From Nocardia sp. BMG111209 (GTDB lineage Bacteria; Actinomycetota; Actinomycetes; Mycobacteriales; Mycobacteriaceae), in contig NZ_KB907309.1 in assembly GCF_000381925.1 (NCBI RefSeq), forward strand, positions 496,001 through 560,000: a DNA stretch of 64,000 nucleotides. The letters are read 5' to 3'. This document shows, one piece after another, positions 26,508 through 34,925 of this stretch (positions within the stretch are counted from its first letter, which is position 1; every line of letters starts with the position of its first letter). The position numbers were made by a program, and so were the translations under genes. The notes under the pieces are model-generated. The model was given only the letters and a program-made list of their open reading frames with translations. It was not told the DNA's origin and searched no databases.

Positions 26508-26686
26508 CCAGCAACGACAATCGCGAGCCGAAACCCGCTGCGCGAAAGGTGAATCCGATGGTGCAGGCGGCTGCGGATCAGGTCCGGCGGTCGAAGAAGA
26601 AACGGCCGACGAAAGCGAGGGAGCTGCCGCGGTGGACCTGCCGCGATCAGCTGTCGCTGTTCGATCCCTCGGAGGTGACCGAATGA
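26504..26686 (+). CDS. 60-aa basic protein
   Basis: ATG 26504 overlaps the methyltransferase stop by 4 bp. The product is rich in Lys/Arg in the middle (QVRRSKKKRPTKARELPRW) with an acidic end (DPSEVTE), so it could bind DNA. No family is recognised. Its stop overlaps the next ATG. Confidence 0.6.
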   Translation: MTSNDNREPKPAARKVNPMVQAAADQVRRSKKKRPTKARELPRWTCRDQLSLFDPSEVTE

Positions 26687-27108
26687 CCAGCATTCCGACC
26701 CGGAAACCGTTGCGGCTGGGTTCGATTCGTGAGGACGGGGAGTTGCCGCGGCGGTCGTGGTCGTCGCTGGGGGAGTTCGTGACCGGCTATCTGTCGGTGG
26801 TGTACGCGCGGCAGGTCACCGACACGATCGACACGGTGTGGTGCCGGCAGTGGTGGTGCCACCCGGAAGCGGTGGAGCGGCTGACCTTGTTGTGGCGGAC
26901 CCGCGAACTGGCTACGACCGCGGCGCGGGTGAGTGGCTGGTGGCTGGGTGACTGTGAACCGCACATGTCGGCCCTGTTGAGCGTGTCGGGGCCGTTCAAG
27001 TACTGCGCTGCCGGCCACAAGACCCTGTTGCGGCCGTTGCCCACCGACCTCGACGCCGCCCACGAGGCGGGCTTGTTCACTCCCGCGTCACCGCCCGTCC
27101 TGGCGTGA
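26683..27108 (+). CDS. DUF4913-like protein
   Basis: A 141-aa protein with the pattern of DUF4913: YARQVTDTIDTVWCRQWWCHPEAVERLTLLWRT, then WWLGDCEPHMSALLS and FKYC..GH. The Trp-rich WCRQWWCHPEA core is characteristic of this family in actinobacterial plasmids and AICEs. Function is unknown. It is translationally coupled to the upstream gene by a 4-bp overlap. Confidence 0.75.
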   Translation: MTSIPTRKPLRLGSIREDGELPRRSWSSLGEFVTGYLSVVYARQVTDTIDTVWCRQWWCHPEAVERLTLLWRTRELATTAARVSGWWLGDCEPHMSALLSVSGPFKYCAAGHKTLLRPLPTDLDAAHEAGLFTPASPPVLA

Positions 27109-27141
27109 CCAGAAAACACCACGGAGACAAGGAGATTCACG

Positions 27142-27444
27142 ATGACACCGGATTGGGACGACTGGGACGAGGAGGAGGACCGGGGCAGTGATTGGGAGGG
27201 GATCGGCAGTGAGGCCGAGGAGCGGCACGCGGTGGTGCGGTTCCAGGGCGACAAGGTGAAGATCGCCGTGCGTGACGCGGCCATCGAAACCGTGGTCACG
27301 ATGTCGGCTGCGGAAGCCCGTGAGCTGAGCCGCCTTCTCAGTCTCGCGGCCGATCGCGCTCAACGCGACCAGGAACGGTGGCATCGCCGCCGGATGCAGC
27401 TGGAGCGTGACCGCGAACGCGCCCTCGAACGCGGCGTGTGGTGA
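27142..27444 (+). CDS. Small acidic-N/basic-C protein, copy 1
   Basis: A 100-aa protein with a very acidic N terminus (DWDDWDEEEDRGSDWE), a central beta-rich segment (KVKIAVRDAAIETVVTMSAAEARELSRLL) and an Arg-rich helical C terminus. It is a paralog of the next gene, with the same layout, the same VRD..ETV[VI]T core and the same ACAAGGAGATTC ribosome-binding cassette. It was probably duplicated inside the element. Function unknown. Confidence 0.65.
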   Translation: MTPDWDDWDEEEDRGSDWEGIGSEAEERHAVVRFQGDKVKIAVRDAAIETVVTMSAAEARELSRLLSLAADRAQRDQERWHRRRMQLERDRERALERGVW

Positions 27445-27478
27445 CCACCAAAACAACACTTAGACAAGGAGATTCGTG

Positions 27479-27796
27479 ATGATCGAACCGGACTACGACG
27501 AGTACGACAACGACCCGGAGGAGTGGGGCGACGAGTGGGATGGTGTCAGCGACGACACGAACGATCGTCATGCGCTGGTGCTGGTGCAGGGCGAACAGGT
27601 GAAGCTGGGCGTCCGTGACCGCGACGGCGAAACCGTCATCACCTTGACCGCCGGCGAAGCGCAGCACATGACCGCGATCCTGCACGTCGCGACCGAGTAC
27701 GCGAGACGGGATGAGGAACGCAACTACCGCCAGCAGCGGCGCGCCGAACGCGAACAGGAACGGGACCGGGACCGTGGTACGGAGCGCGAACGGTGA
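27479..27796 (+). CDS. Small acidic-N/basic-C protein, copy 2
   Basis: A 105-aa paralog of the preceding gene: acidic start (DYDEYDNDPEEWGDEWDG), core VKLGVRDRDGETVITLTAGEAQHM, and an Arg/Glu/Gln-rich tail. ATG 27479 follows GTG 27476, with the same ribosome-binding cassette as copy 1. Core residues are conserved while the ends have diverged, which suggests both copies are expressed and selected. Confidence 0.65.
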   Translation: MIEPDYDEYDNDPEEWGDEWDGVSDDTNDRHALVLVQGEQVKLGVRDRDGETVITLTAGEAQHMTAILHVATEYARRDEERNYRQQRRAEREQERDRDRGTERER

Positions 27797-27836
27797 CGAG
27801 ACACCCCGAATTCGACACCGGCAGAGAGGATGTGGC

Positions 27837-28091
27837 GTGATGGATGACCGTAGTTCCGAAGACCTGGTGTTCTATGCAGCGCCCGGTGTACAGGGTTTCG
27901 GTCCGATGACCTGTTACCCGGATATCGATCCGGCCGGCGTTCCGCGTCTGGTCGTGCATGTCGGGGTTGCTGGTAGCGGGTCGATTCTGAGTCTGTCGCT
28001 GGGCACTTCGGTGGTGCGCCGGCTGGCTGCGGAGCTCCCGAGCCTGGAAACGATGTCCACGCACCTGTGGGCTCCGGTGCGTGATGACTAG
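27837..28091 (+). CDS. AICE small hypothetical protein
   Basis: An 84-aa protein starting at GTG 27837 (ATG 27840 is the next codon). The GTG is favoured because the upstream GGATGTGGC-GTGA block is identical to that of the repSA-like gene. The predicted beta-rich product (LVFYAAPGVQGFGP, PRLVVHVGVAGSGSILSLSLG) ends with a helix (VVRRLAAELPSLE). No family is recognised. Confidence 0.6.
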   Translation: MMDDRSSEDLVFYAAPGVQGFGPMTCYPDIDPAGVPRLVVHVGVAGSGSILSLSLGTSVVRRLAAELPSLETMSTHLWAPVRDD

Positions 28092-28178
28092 CAAGTCGGT
28101 TCCGGAGCCGGGATCTCGACCTGGAACGTGACAGGTGACCAGGAACATCGAATCATCAACCAGCAGAAAGGATGTGGC

Positions 28179-29993
28179 GTGAGCGGCGGAAACACTGCCG
28201 TCGTCCTGAGCGGCTCCACCGACAACGGTGGGGCCGTTTCGGTCGGCTCTGCGGATGAGGCACCGAAGCGGGTCACGGCGGCGGATCGGCGTGCCCGGCC
28301 GAACCTGATGGAGATCGTTCAGGCCGCGGCGGAGAAGTTCCATGTGTGCAAGCGTCCGATCCCGATGCGAGCGTTCCATCCTGCCTCCGGTGAGTCGAAA
28401 TATGTGGGGGCGGCGTGTAAGACGACGCGGGCGTCGGATTGCCCGGCTTGTGCGGCGAAGGCGAAGGCGCTGCGGGTGACCCAGTGCAACGAGGGCTGGC
28501 ACATGACCGCCAACCCGACCGACGAGCATCGGTCCCCGACCGAGCATCAGACAGCGTTGTTGACTGCGCGGGCGGATCTGCTCGCCGAGTACAAGGCTGC
28601 GCGTGCCGCAGAGGATGAGGAGACGGCGCAGGGGTTCCGGGAGGTGATCGCGGACCTGGATCGGGAGTTGCGGGAGTCGGGGATCCGCGGCCGCATTCCA
28701 GGTATCGACGCGGTGGCGAAACCGCGCCGGGTGAAGTCTACGCGGCGCCGGCAGGAGTTCCCGAACCTGCCCCACAAGAAGGTCTCCAAGGACACCACCG
28801 GCCGGACGTTCGCCGGCAAGCACCAGCCCTCGACGTTCCTCACGGTGACCCTGCCGTCGTATGGCCGTTGCCATTCCGATGGCGCGGTGAACAAGCAGGG
28901 GCAGGTGTGCGGGGATGGTTCCCCGGTTGACCCGGATAGCTACGACTATCGGCGTGCGGCCCGTGACGCGATGTTTTTCCCGAAGCTGTTCGATTCCACG
29001 ATGAAGAACTGGCGGCGGGTCACTGGCCGTGCTGTCCAGTACTTCGCGACGGTGGAGCCTCAGCGTCGTGGTGCCCCGCACGCGCATATCGCCGCCCGTG
29101 GTACCGACCCGCACGCGGTGATCACGGAATTGTTGGCGGGGACGTATCACAGCTTGTGGTGGCCGCATTTCGACCACGAGGTCTACACCGATGAGCGGAT
29201 GCCGGTGTGGGACTACCGGACGGGTGGGTTCGTGGATCCGGACACCGGCTACATCCTGCCGTCGTTCGATGACGCTCGCGCGGTGATGGACTCGGTGGAC
29301 GACGTGGAGCCGGCGCACGTGATCCAGTGGGGCGTCCAGGCCAAAACCGTCGATGTCGATGGCGACGGGTACGACCTCGACGCGGACGGCGAGCGTGGCC
29401 CGGTCCGGCCGAACAAGGCCAAGGGCGTCCTCGGCGGCAGCAAGGACGCGAACCGGCTCATCGGCTACCTCACCAAATATCTCACCAAATCCATCGGCGA
29501 AGTCCTGGAGGCCCCGAACGAGCGGACCCGCCGGCACTATGAACGCCTGCACGCGGAGTTGCAGCGCACCCCGTGCTCGGAGACCTGCGCGGTGTGGCTG
29601 CGCTACGGCATCTCACCCCGGAACGCGTCCGCGAAGACCCAACCGGGCCGCTGCAAGGGCAAGGCGCACCGGCGGGACACCCTCGGCCTGCGGGGGCGTC
29701 GGGTGCTGGTGTCGCGCCGCTGGAGCAACAAGACCCTGCCCGATCACAAGGCGGACCGGGTGGAGTTCGTCCGCCGGGTCCTCGCCGCGGTCGGCAAAGC
29801 CAAGCAAGCCCAGTCCGAAGGCTGGATCGTGCGCCTGACCGAACCGGACGACCCGAACGTCCCGACCCGCGAACAGTTCATCTTCGGCGAGATCGCCAAC
29901 CGAACCGCATGGCAGAACGACTACAACGAAGCGCTCGGGCTCATAAGTCCACCAGGCGCGCAACGGATTTCGGATATGCCGGTCGCGGCATAG
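28179..29993 (+). CDS. repSA: RepSA-like rolling-circle replication initiator
   Basis: A 604-aa Rep protein of the pSAM2/RepSA type. It has an N-terminal Cys-rich region (CKTTRASDCPACAAKAKAL), TFLTVTLPSYG, the HUH-type motif RRGAPHAHIAARG at about residue 300, and the catalytic-Tyr motif IGYLTKYLTKS at about 428. These enzymes nick the double-strand origin and prime rolling-circle replication, which AICEs need before transfer. GTG 28179 has AGAAAGGA upstream. It lies directly before xis and int, as in pSAM2. Confidence 0.9.
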   Translation: MSGGNTAVVLSGSTDNGGAVSVGSADEAPKRVTAADRRARPNLMEIVQAAAEKFHVCKRPIPMRAFHPASGESKYVGAACKTTRASDCPACAAKAKALRVTQCNEGWHMTANPTDEHRSPTEHQTALLTARADLLAEYKAARAAEDEETAQGFREVIADLDRELRESGIRGRIPGIDAVAKPRRVKSTRRRQEFPNLPHKKVSKDTTGRTFAGKHQPSTFLTVTLPSYGRCHSDGAVNKQGQVCGDGSPVDPDSYDYRRAARDAMFFPKLFDSTMKNWRRVTGRAVQYFATVEPQRRGAPHAHIAARGTDPHAVITELLAGTYHSLWWPHFDHEVYTDERMPVWDYRTGGFVDPDTGYILPSFDDARAVMDSVDDVEPAHVIQWGVQAKTVDVDGDGYDLDADGERGPVRPNKAKGVLGGSKDANRLIGYLTKYLTKSIGEVLEAPNERTRRHYERLHAELQRTPCSETCAVWLRYGISPRNASAKTQPGRCKGKAHRRDTLGLRGRRVLVSRRWSNKTLPDHKADRVEFVRRVLAAVGKAKQAQSEGWIVRLTEPDDPNVPTREQFIFGEIANRTAWQNDYNEALGLISPPGAQRISDMPVAA

Positions 29994-30007
29994 GGAAGGG
30001 GATGGAC

Positions 30008-30184
30008 ATGTCGAAGCTCTTGACCGAAGCGGATGTCCGGAAATTGATTCCGGTCGGGCACAGCAAGTATTACGAGCTGATCGGGTCGGGCGTTCTGCGG
30101 TCGGTGAAGATCGGCCGGCGGCGGTTCGTCACGGAACAGGCGGTCGCGGACTACATCGCCGGTCTGGATCAGGCGGCGGCATGA
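30008..30184 (+). CDS. xis: Excisionase (MerR/AlpA-like HTH)
   Basis: A 58-aa DNA-binding protein: KLLTEADVRKLIPVGHSKYYELIGSG, then LRSVKIGRRRFVTEQAVADYI, a typical excisionase winged HTH. ATG 30008 is preferred over 30002 because AAGGGG would otherwise abut the start. It overlaps int by 4 bp (ATGA), so Xis and Int are made together. It steers the integrase towards excision of the element. Confidence 0.88.
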   Translation: MSKLLTEADVRKLIPVGHSKYYELIGSGVLRSVKIGRRRFVTEQAVADYIAGLDQAAA

Positions 30185-31407
30185 GCAGGCGGCAGCTGCC
30201 ACCGCAGATCGAGAAGGTGACACTCAAGGACGGCTCGGTCCGGTACCAGGTCACCGCGGAGGCGGGTGTTGACCCGAAGACCGGCAAGCGACGCCAGACC
30301 CGCAAGCGGTACCGGACGGAGCGAGAAGCACGATCGGCGTTGGCGGAGTTGGCGGCCACGGTTGCGCGCGGAACGTACGTTTCCCCATCGGAGCTGACGG
30401 TAGAGCAGGCGTGCGCTGAATGGTTAGCCGGTAAGCGGGTCCGCAAGACCACGATGTCCGCCTACGCACACTCGCTGCTGCCGCTACGGACCCGTCACGG
30501 TGACCTGCCGGTCCAGAAGCTCACCAAGAAGCACCTTGACGACCTCGTGAACGATCTGGTCGCCGGTGCGTTCGTCGGTTCCGGTGGTCGTACGCACCGG
30601 TCGTGGAGTCCGCAGACAGTCAACCCGATGCTCAACCATATCGGCGCTATGCTGCGGGGCCTGGTCGATCAGGGGTTGCTGGTCCGCAATGTCGCGTCTC
30701 TGGTGGATCGGGTGCCGGGTACGAAGAAGGAGATGCAGACCTTCACCACGGCGGAGGTTCGGCAATTGCTGTCGGCAGCCGACGATGATCGCAACGGCCA
30801 TGCCTGGCACTTGGCGTTGTCCGGGCTGCGGCGCGGTGAGATCGGCGGGCTTCGGTGGTCGGATGTCGACTTCGGCGCGAAGGTGCTCCGGATCCGGAAC
30901 AACCGCGTGAGCGCCAACGGCCAACCCGTTGAAGGCGATCCGAAGTCCGAGAAGTCCATTCGCGCGCTTCCGCTGACGGATTCCCTCGCTGACGCGCTCC
31001 GGCGGGCGCACCGTATCCAGGTTCGCGAGAAAAAAGCTCTCGGCAATGCCTACGGACCCGGGACGCACGTCGTCTGCGATCCCGCCGGCCACCCGTATCA
31101 CCCGGACACGCTCAGCGACTACTGGGATCGGATGTGCCGGACGGCGGGGGTTCGGCGGATCCGGCTGCATGATGCTCGGCACACCTGCGGCACGCTGATG
31201 CACCTGGAGCGGGTTCCGACTGCCGTCATCGCGGCGTGGCTCGGACACGCGGACAACGCCTTCACCATGCGTACCTACGTCCATTCTCAGGATGGCGCGC
31301 TGGTTGCCGCGGCGCTCGCATGGCAGACCGTTGTGACAAAGCGTGACATCGACGGTGGTGAGGCTGCGTCCGCTGGCACCGATCGGCCTCCGCTGAATGA
31401 GGTCTGA
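30181..31407 (+). CDS. int: Tyrosine site-specific integrase
   Basis: A 408-aa phage-type recombinase. The N-terminal arm-binding domain (about 1-65) is rich in Arg/Lys. A SAM-like core-binding domain spans about 70-170. The catalytic domain has Arg in SGLRRGEIGGLRW (about 216), HDARHT (about 329-334), LGHAD and the nucleophile Tyr in MRTYVHS (about 365). The stop lies 23 bp from attR, the usual int-att layout, and identifies tRNA-Thr as the attachment gene. Confidence 0.95.
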   Translation: MSRRQLPPQIEKVTLKDGSVRYQVTAEAGVDPKTGKRRQTRKRYRTEREARSALAELAATVARGTYVSPSELTVEQACAEWLAGKRVRKTTMSAYAHSLLPLRTRHGDLPVQKLTKKHLDDLVNDLVAGAFVGSGGRTHRSWSPQTVNPMLNHIGAMLRGLVDQGLLVRNVASLVDRVPGTKKEMQTFTTAEVRQLLSAADDDRNGHAWHLALSGLRRGEIGGLRWSDVDFGAKVLRIRNNRVSANGQPVEGDPKSEKSIRALPLTDSLADALRRAHRIQVREKKALGNAYGPGTHVVCDPAGHPYHPDTLSDYWDRMCRTAGVRRIRLHDARHTCGTLMHLERVPTAVIAAWLGHADNAFTMRTYVHSQDGALVAAALAWQTVVTKRDIDGGEAASAGTDRPPLNEV

Positions 31408-31424
31408 CCAGCGAGAATCAGGAG

Positions 31425-31496
31425 AGCCTCCTGTCAGGATTGAACTGACGACCTTTCGCTTACAAGGCGAGTGCTCTACCACTGAGCTAAGGAGGC
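31425..31496 (-). tRNA. tRNA-Thr (anticodon TGT)
   Basis: Minus-strand cloverleaf: acceptor GCCTCCT/AGGAGGC, D stem GCTC/GAGC, anticodon loop CTTGTAA (TGT, reads ACA), T stem GTCAG/CTGAC with loop TTCAATC. Discriminator T is at 31425; CCA is not encoded. The 3' half is the attR core supplied by the element, so integration has rebuilt an intact tRNA. Confidence 0.93.
31430..31466. other. attR core
   Basis: Thirty-seven bases identical to 19489-19525, covering the T arm, variable loop and part of the anticodon arm of tRNA-Thr. It lies 23 bp from the integrase stop. Confidence 0.9.
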
Positions 31497-31667
31497 GGGA
31501 AAAGCGGGCCAATCATAACCGGGGTGGCCGGTGGGGCGGAAAAGGCGGAGGTCACCGGGTACCGGCACGGACCGGCCGGCGATGCGTATGGGCCCCTCGG
31601 GGTCGCATTCGCACCGCCGGCCGTGAGCGCGCGCAGTATCCGCGCAGTATCTCCGATGTTCCGCGAG

Positions 31668-31910
31668 TCAGGACTGTGCGGCCTGGCGGGCCGCGTCGTC
31701 GGCCGCCATCGCGTCGCGCAGGCTCTTGGGCCGCATATCGGTCCAATTCTTCTCGACATACTCGACGCAGGCGGCCCGGCTGTCCTCGCCGAAAACCACT
31801 CGCCACCCGGCCGGGACCTCGGCGAAGGCGGGCCACAGCGAGTGCTGCTCTTCGTCGTTGACCAGAACGAAGAAGCGGCCGTCCTCGTCGTCGAAGGGGT
31901 TGGTGCTCAT
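31668..31910 (-). CDS. MbtH-like protein
   Basis: An 80-aa MbtH-family protein: [27 protein letters not shown], then [14 protein letters not shown] and [13 protein letters not shown], with the conserved Trp residues. MbtH-like proteins bind and activate NRPS adenylation domains. No NRPS gene is in the window, so its partner must be elsewhere or it serves several synthetases in trans. ATG 31910 has GAGGTGAG just upstream. It follows the alpha/beta-hydrolase gene on the same strand (144 bp). Confidence 0.94.
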   Translation of the reverse strand: MSTNPFDDEDGRFFVLVNDEEQHSLWPAFAEVPAGWRVVFGEDSRAACVEYVEKNWTDMRPKSLRDAMAADDAARQAAQS

Positions 31911-32054
31911 CTCACCTCACTGGATACTGGCGCTGTGTACGGTTACGCGGTCGGGTGTCCGACCTGGGGCGAACCCCGTGACGCGTGTGTCGACCCTAGC
32001 AAGCTCAACGTTACGTGGGTGCGGCTCGCCTCGAGCCCGTAACGCGGTTCGCAA

Positions 32055-32894
32055 TCAGCGGGAACCTGCGAAGAAATCCAGCAGGACCTTGTTGACGGCC
32101 TCCGGCCGCTCCAGGTAGCCGTAGTGGCCCGCGTCGGGAATCTCCTGGTAGCGCGCTCCGGGGATGACCTCGGCGAGTTCCCGGCACAGGTACGCCGGGA
32201 TCATCCGGTCGTCGGCGAAGCCGATGGCGAGGCACGGCACCCGGATCCCGCGATATGCCTGCAAACGATCGAAATCGTGATCCATGCGGCGTTGCGCGCG
32301 CACCCCCGGGGTCACCGGGCCGCCGGTGAATTCGAACAGATCCAGCCAGTCGCGGGCGGCATTCGGCTCGGCGAGCGTCGCGGGAGAGAGATTCATCACT
32401 GCGGTGATCGCCGCGTCGTACTTGGCGGGCAGCCGCACACCGCTCGCGTCGAGTTCGTGCTCGCCCTCCGACAGCGTCTTCTGGAACAGGTCCAGGCGGG
32501 CGTGACCGGCCAGGAAGGCGGCCTTGCGGACCAGGTCGGGCCGGGCCAGCGCCAGTTCCTGGGCGACCCGGGCGCCCATCGAGGTGCCCGCGACCAGCGC
32601 CGGACCCTCGTCCAGCAGTTCGATCAGGGCCGCGGTGTCGGCGACCATGTCCTCGATGGCGATCCCGGCGGTCGATTCGAACGAGGGCGCGATGCCGCGG
32701 TTGTCGAAGGTGCACACCCGGTACCCTGCGGCCAGCAGCGCGGGCACCTGATGCAGCTCCCACACGCGGCCGGGGCTGCCGGTGCCCATGATCAGCACGA
32801 CCAGCGGCGCCGCGCCCTTGGTGTCGGTGCCCTGCGCCCTGTCCCCCTTCACCTGATAGTTCAGCGCGATTCCGTTCACCGTGGCCAACGGCAT
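32055..32894 (-). CDS. Alpha/beta-fold hydrolase
   Basis: A 279-aa hydrolase: LVVLIMGTGSPGRVWELHQVPALLAAGYRV (oxyanion-hole region), FDNRGIAPS, nucleophile elbow GTSMGARVA and the catalytic His in IPDAGHYGYLERPE. The layout matches esterases and epoxide-hydrolase/lactonase-like enzymes; substrate unknown. ATG 32894 opens at the usual first strand (MPLATVNGIALNYQV), with AAAGGG about 12 nt upstream. It lies upstream of the mbtH-like gene, and a thioesterase-like role in a peptide pathway is possible but unproven. Confidence 0.85.
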   Translation of the reverse strand: MPLATVNGIALNYQVKGDRAQGTDTKGAAPLVVLIMGTGSPGRVWELHQVPALLAAGYRVCTFDNRGIAPSFESTAGIAIEDMVADTAALIELLDEGPALVAGTSMGARVAQELALARPDLVRKAAFLAGHARLDLFQKTLSEGEHELDASGVRLPAKYDAAITAVMNLSPATLAEPNAARDWLDLFEFTGGPVTPGVRAQRRMDHDFDRLQAYRGIRVPCLAIGFADDRMIPAYLCRELAEVIPGARYQEIPDAGHYGYLERPEAVNKVLLDFFAGSR

Positions 32895-33108
32895 GAGCTT
32901 CGGACCCTTTCTGCTACCTTCTGCATTCCCTACCCCACGGTATAGGTTGGCCGGGCTCGGGTGTTTCGCCCGGGCGTTGCGGCCGTTGCAGTTCGGGCGA
33001 GGTATGCCCGAGGCGACAGTACCCAGGTCGCCGCCCGATACCATGGACTCTCGAGAACCGTGACAATCCGAGCTGTGTGATCGCAGCCCGAGCCGAGAGG
33101 ACACGACG

Positions 33109-33276
33109 ATGGCCGCGAAGGGCGCCAACGACATCGCGGACGACGACCTGGAGCCGCTGGCGGACGAGACCGCCCGCCAGGCCCAGCGCGTGGTGGCCGC
33201 CTACGCAACCGACGCCGACGAATGCCGGATGCTGCTGTCGATGCTCGGCATCGCGCCCAGCGGCCGCGGCGACTGA
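33109..33276 (+). CDS. 55-aa conserved-type small protein
   Basis: An acidic 55-aa helical protein ([29 protein letters not shown]..., ending [15 protein letters not shown]). ATG 33109 has GAGAGGA about 8 nt upstream, and codon use matches neighbouring genes. It lies 79 bp upstream of otsA in the same direction and may share its transcript. No family is recognised. Confidence 0.6.
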   Translation: MAAKGANDIADDDLEPLADETARQAQRVVAAYATDADECRMLLSMLGIAPSGRGD

Positions 33277-33355
33277 ACCGCACGGGTCTCCGCCGAAGAC
33301 CTCACTTCAGTACAACTTCAACGCCGAGACGGCCCGGCGACCGGAGGATCCAGCA

Positions 33356-34894
33356 GTGGACCAGATGAGCCAATCCCCGACCGACCTATCCTTACCCGGC
33401 GAACCGGACGAGGACGCCGCCGAGACCGGAGGACACGGCAGCGCCGGTTCCGGATTCGTGGTCGTCGCCAATCGTCTGCCGGTTGATCTGGAGCGGCTGC
33501 CCGACGGCACCAAGCGCTGGAAGCGCAGCCCGGGCGGTCTGGTCACGGCGCTGGAACCGGTGCTGCGCAGCAACAACGGCGCCTGGGTGGGGTGGGCCGG
33601 CGTCCCCGACGTCGACGTGGACCCGATCATCGAGGACGGCCTGGAGCTGTATCCGGTGCCGTTGTCGGCCGAGGAGGTCGCCGACTACTACGAGGGGTTC
33701 TCCAACGGCACGCTGTGGCCGCTGTACCACGACGTGATCGTGCGGCCGGAGTACCACCGCCGCTGGTGGACCGCCTACGTGGACGTGAACCGCCGTTTCG
33801 CGGAGTACACGGCGAAGGTGGCCGCCGAGGGCGCGACGGTGTGGGTGCAGGACTACCAGTTGCAGCTGGTGCCCAAGATGTTGCGCATGCTGCGGCCCGA
33901 TCTGACCATCGGCTTCTTCCTGCACATCCCGTTCCCGCCGATCGAGCTGTTCCTCCAGATGCCTTGGCGCACAGAGCTGGTCGAGGGCCTGCTCGGCGCC
34001 GACCTGATCGGCTTCCATCTGCCCGGCGGCGCGCAGAACTTCCTGTATCTCGCGAGAAGACTTGCCGGGCAGCCCACTTCGCGCGGCACGGTCGGCGTGC
34101 GCGCGAAAATGGGTGTGGTGCAGGTGGGTTTCCGCACCGTGCGGGTGGGCGCCTTCCCGATCTCGATCGCCTCGGCCGAACTGGACGAGTACTCGCGGCG
34201 GCGGTCGGTGCGCGAGCGCGGCGCGCAGATCCGCGCGGAACTCGGCAATCCCAAGAACATCCTTCTCGGCGTCGACCGGCTCGACTACACCAAGGGCATC
34301 GACATCCGGCTCGCCGCGCTGGAGGAGTTGTTGCAGGAGGGCAAGATCGACCCTGCGGAGACGGTGATGGTGCAGCTCGCCACCCCGAGCCGCGAGCGCG
34401 TCGAGAGCTACATCCAGATGCGCAGCGATATCGAACGCCAGGTGGGCCGCATCAACGGCGAATTCTCCCGCGTCGGTTACCCGTTCGTGCACTATCTGCA
34501 CCGGCCGATCCCGCGTGAGGAACTGGTCTCGTTCTTCGTCGCCGCGGACGTGATGCTGGTGACGCCGCTGCGCGACGGCATGAATCTGGTCGCCAAGGAG
34601 TACGTGGCCTGCCACAGCGGCCTCAACGGCGCCCTGGTGCTGAGCGAATTCACCGGCGCGGCAGCGGAATTGCGGCAGTCCTACCTGTGCAATCCGCACG
34701 ATCTGGAGAGCGTGAAGGAAGCGATCCTGCACGCCATCGGCGACGACGCCGACACCCGCCGGCGCCGGATGCGCGCACTGCGGCGGCAGGTTCTCGCGCA
34801 CGACGTGGACCGCTGGGCCCGAGCCTTCCTGGAGGCGCTGGCCCAGGACCGCGTCGCAGGCAGCGCCCTACTCAGCGACGACGACTCCGAGTAG
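33356..34894 (+). CDS. otsA: Trehalose-6-phosphate synthase
   Basis: GT20 enzyme (512 aa) that makes trehalose-6-phosphate from UDP/ADP-glucose and glucose-6-phosphate. Motifs include [66 protein letters not shown] and [15 protein letters not shown] (nucleotide-sugar site). GTG 33356 has GGAGGA 8 nt upstream. Trehalose feeds osmoprotection and mycolate carriers. It is convergent with the mce4 operon; otsA (Rv3490) lies next to mce4 in M. tuberculosis as well. Confidence 0.95.
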   Translation: MDQMSQSPTDLSLPGEPDEDAAETGGHGSAGSGFVVVANRLPVDLERLPDGTKRWKRSPGGLVTALEPVLRSNNGAWVGWAGVPDVDVDPIIEDGLELYPVPLSAEEVADYYEGFSNGTLWPLYHDVIVRPEYHRRWWTAYVDVNRRFAEYTAKVAAEGATVWVQDYQLQLVPKMLRMLRPDLTIGFFLHIPFPPIELFLQMPWRTELVEGLLGADLIGFHLPGGAQNFLYLARRLAGQPTSRGTVGVRAKMGVVQVGFRTVRVGAFPISIASAELDEYSRRRSVRERGAQIRAELGNPKNILLGVDRLDYTKGIDIRLAALEELLQEGKIDPAETVMVQLATPSRERVESYIQMRSDIERQVGRINGEFSRVGYPFVHYLHRPIPREELVSFFVAADVMLVTPLRDGMNLVAKEYVACHSGLNGALVLSEFTGAAAELRQSYLCNPHDLESVKEAILHAIGDDADTRRRRMRALRRQVLAHDVDRWARAFLEALAQDRVAGSALLSDDDSE

Positions 34895-34925
34895 TAGTGT
34901 CGGCCGCTGAGGAGGCCGCCGGGAG

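Larger units (their letters stand above)
19489..31466. mobile_element. pSAM2-like integrative and conjugative element (AICE), 11.9 kb
   Basis: The element is bounded by 37-bp identical att cores 11,941 bp apart and inserted in the 3' end of a tRNA-Thr gene. It holds the full AICE set: a tyrosine integrase next to the tRNA, a MerR/AlpA-like excisionase, a RepSA-like rolling-circle initiator, an FtsK/SpoIIIE Tra translocase, a DUF2637 membrane protein and a GntR repressor. It also has several small genes and probable cargo (C5 methyltransferase, gamma-glutamylcyclotransferase-like protein). Genes run in one long plus-strand operon-like block from 22590 to 31407, with regulators on the minus strand at the left. 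No frameshifts are seen, so it looks intact and potentially mobile. Confidence 0.92.

Noticed and set aside
19489..31466. Considered as a prophage
   Set aside because: No capsid, tail, terminase or lysis genes; RepSA-like and FtsK-type Tra proteins with small plasmid genes identify an AICE.
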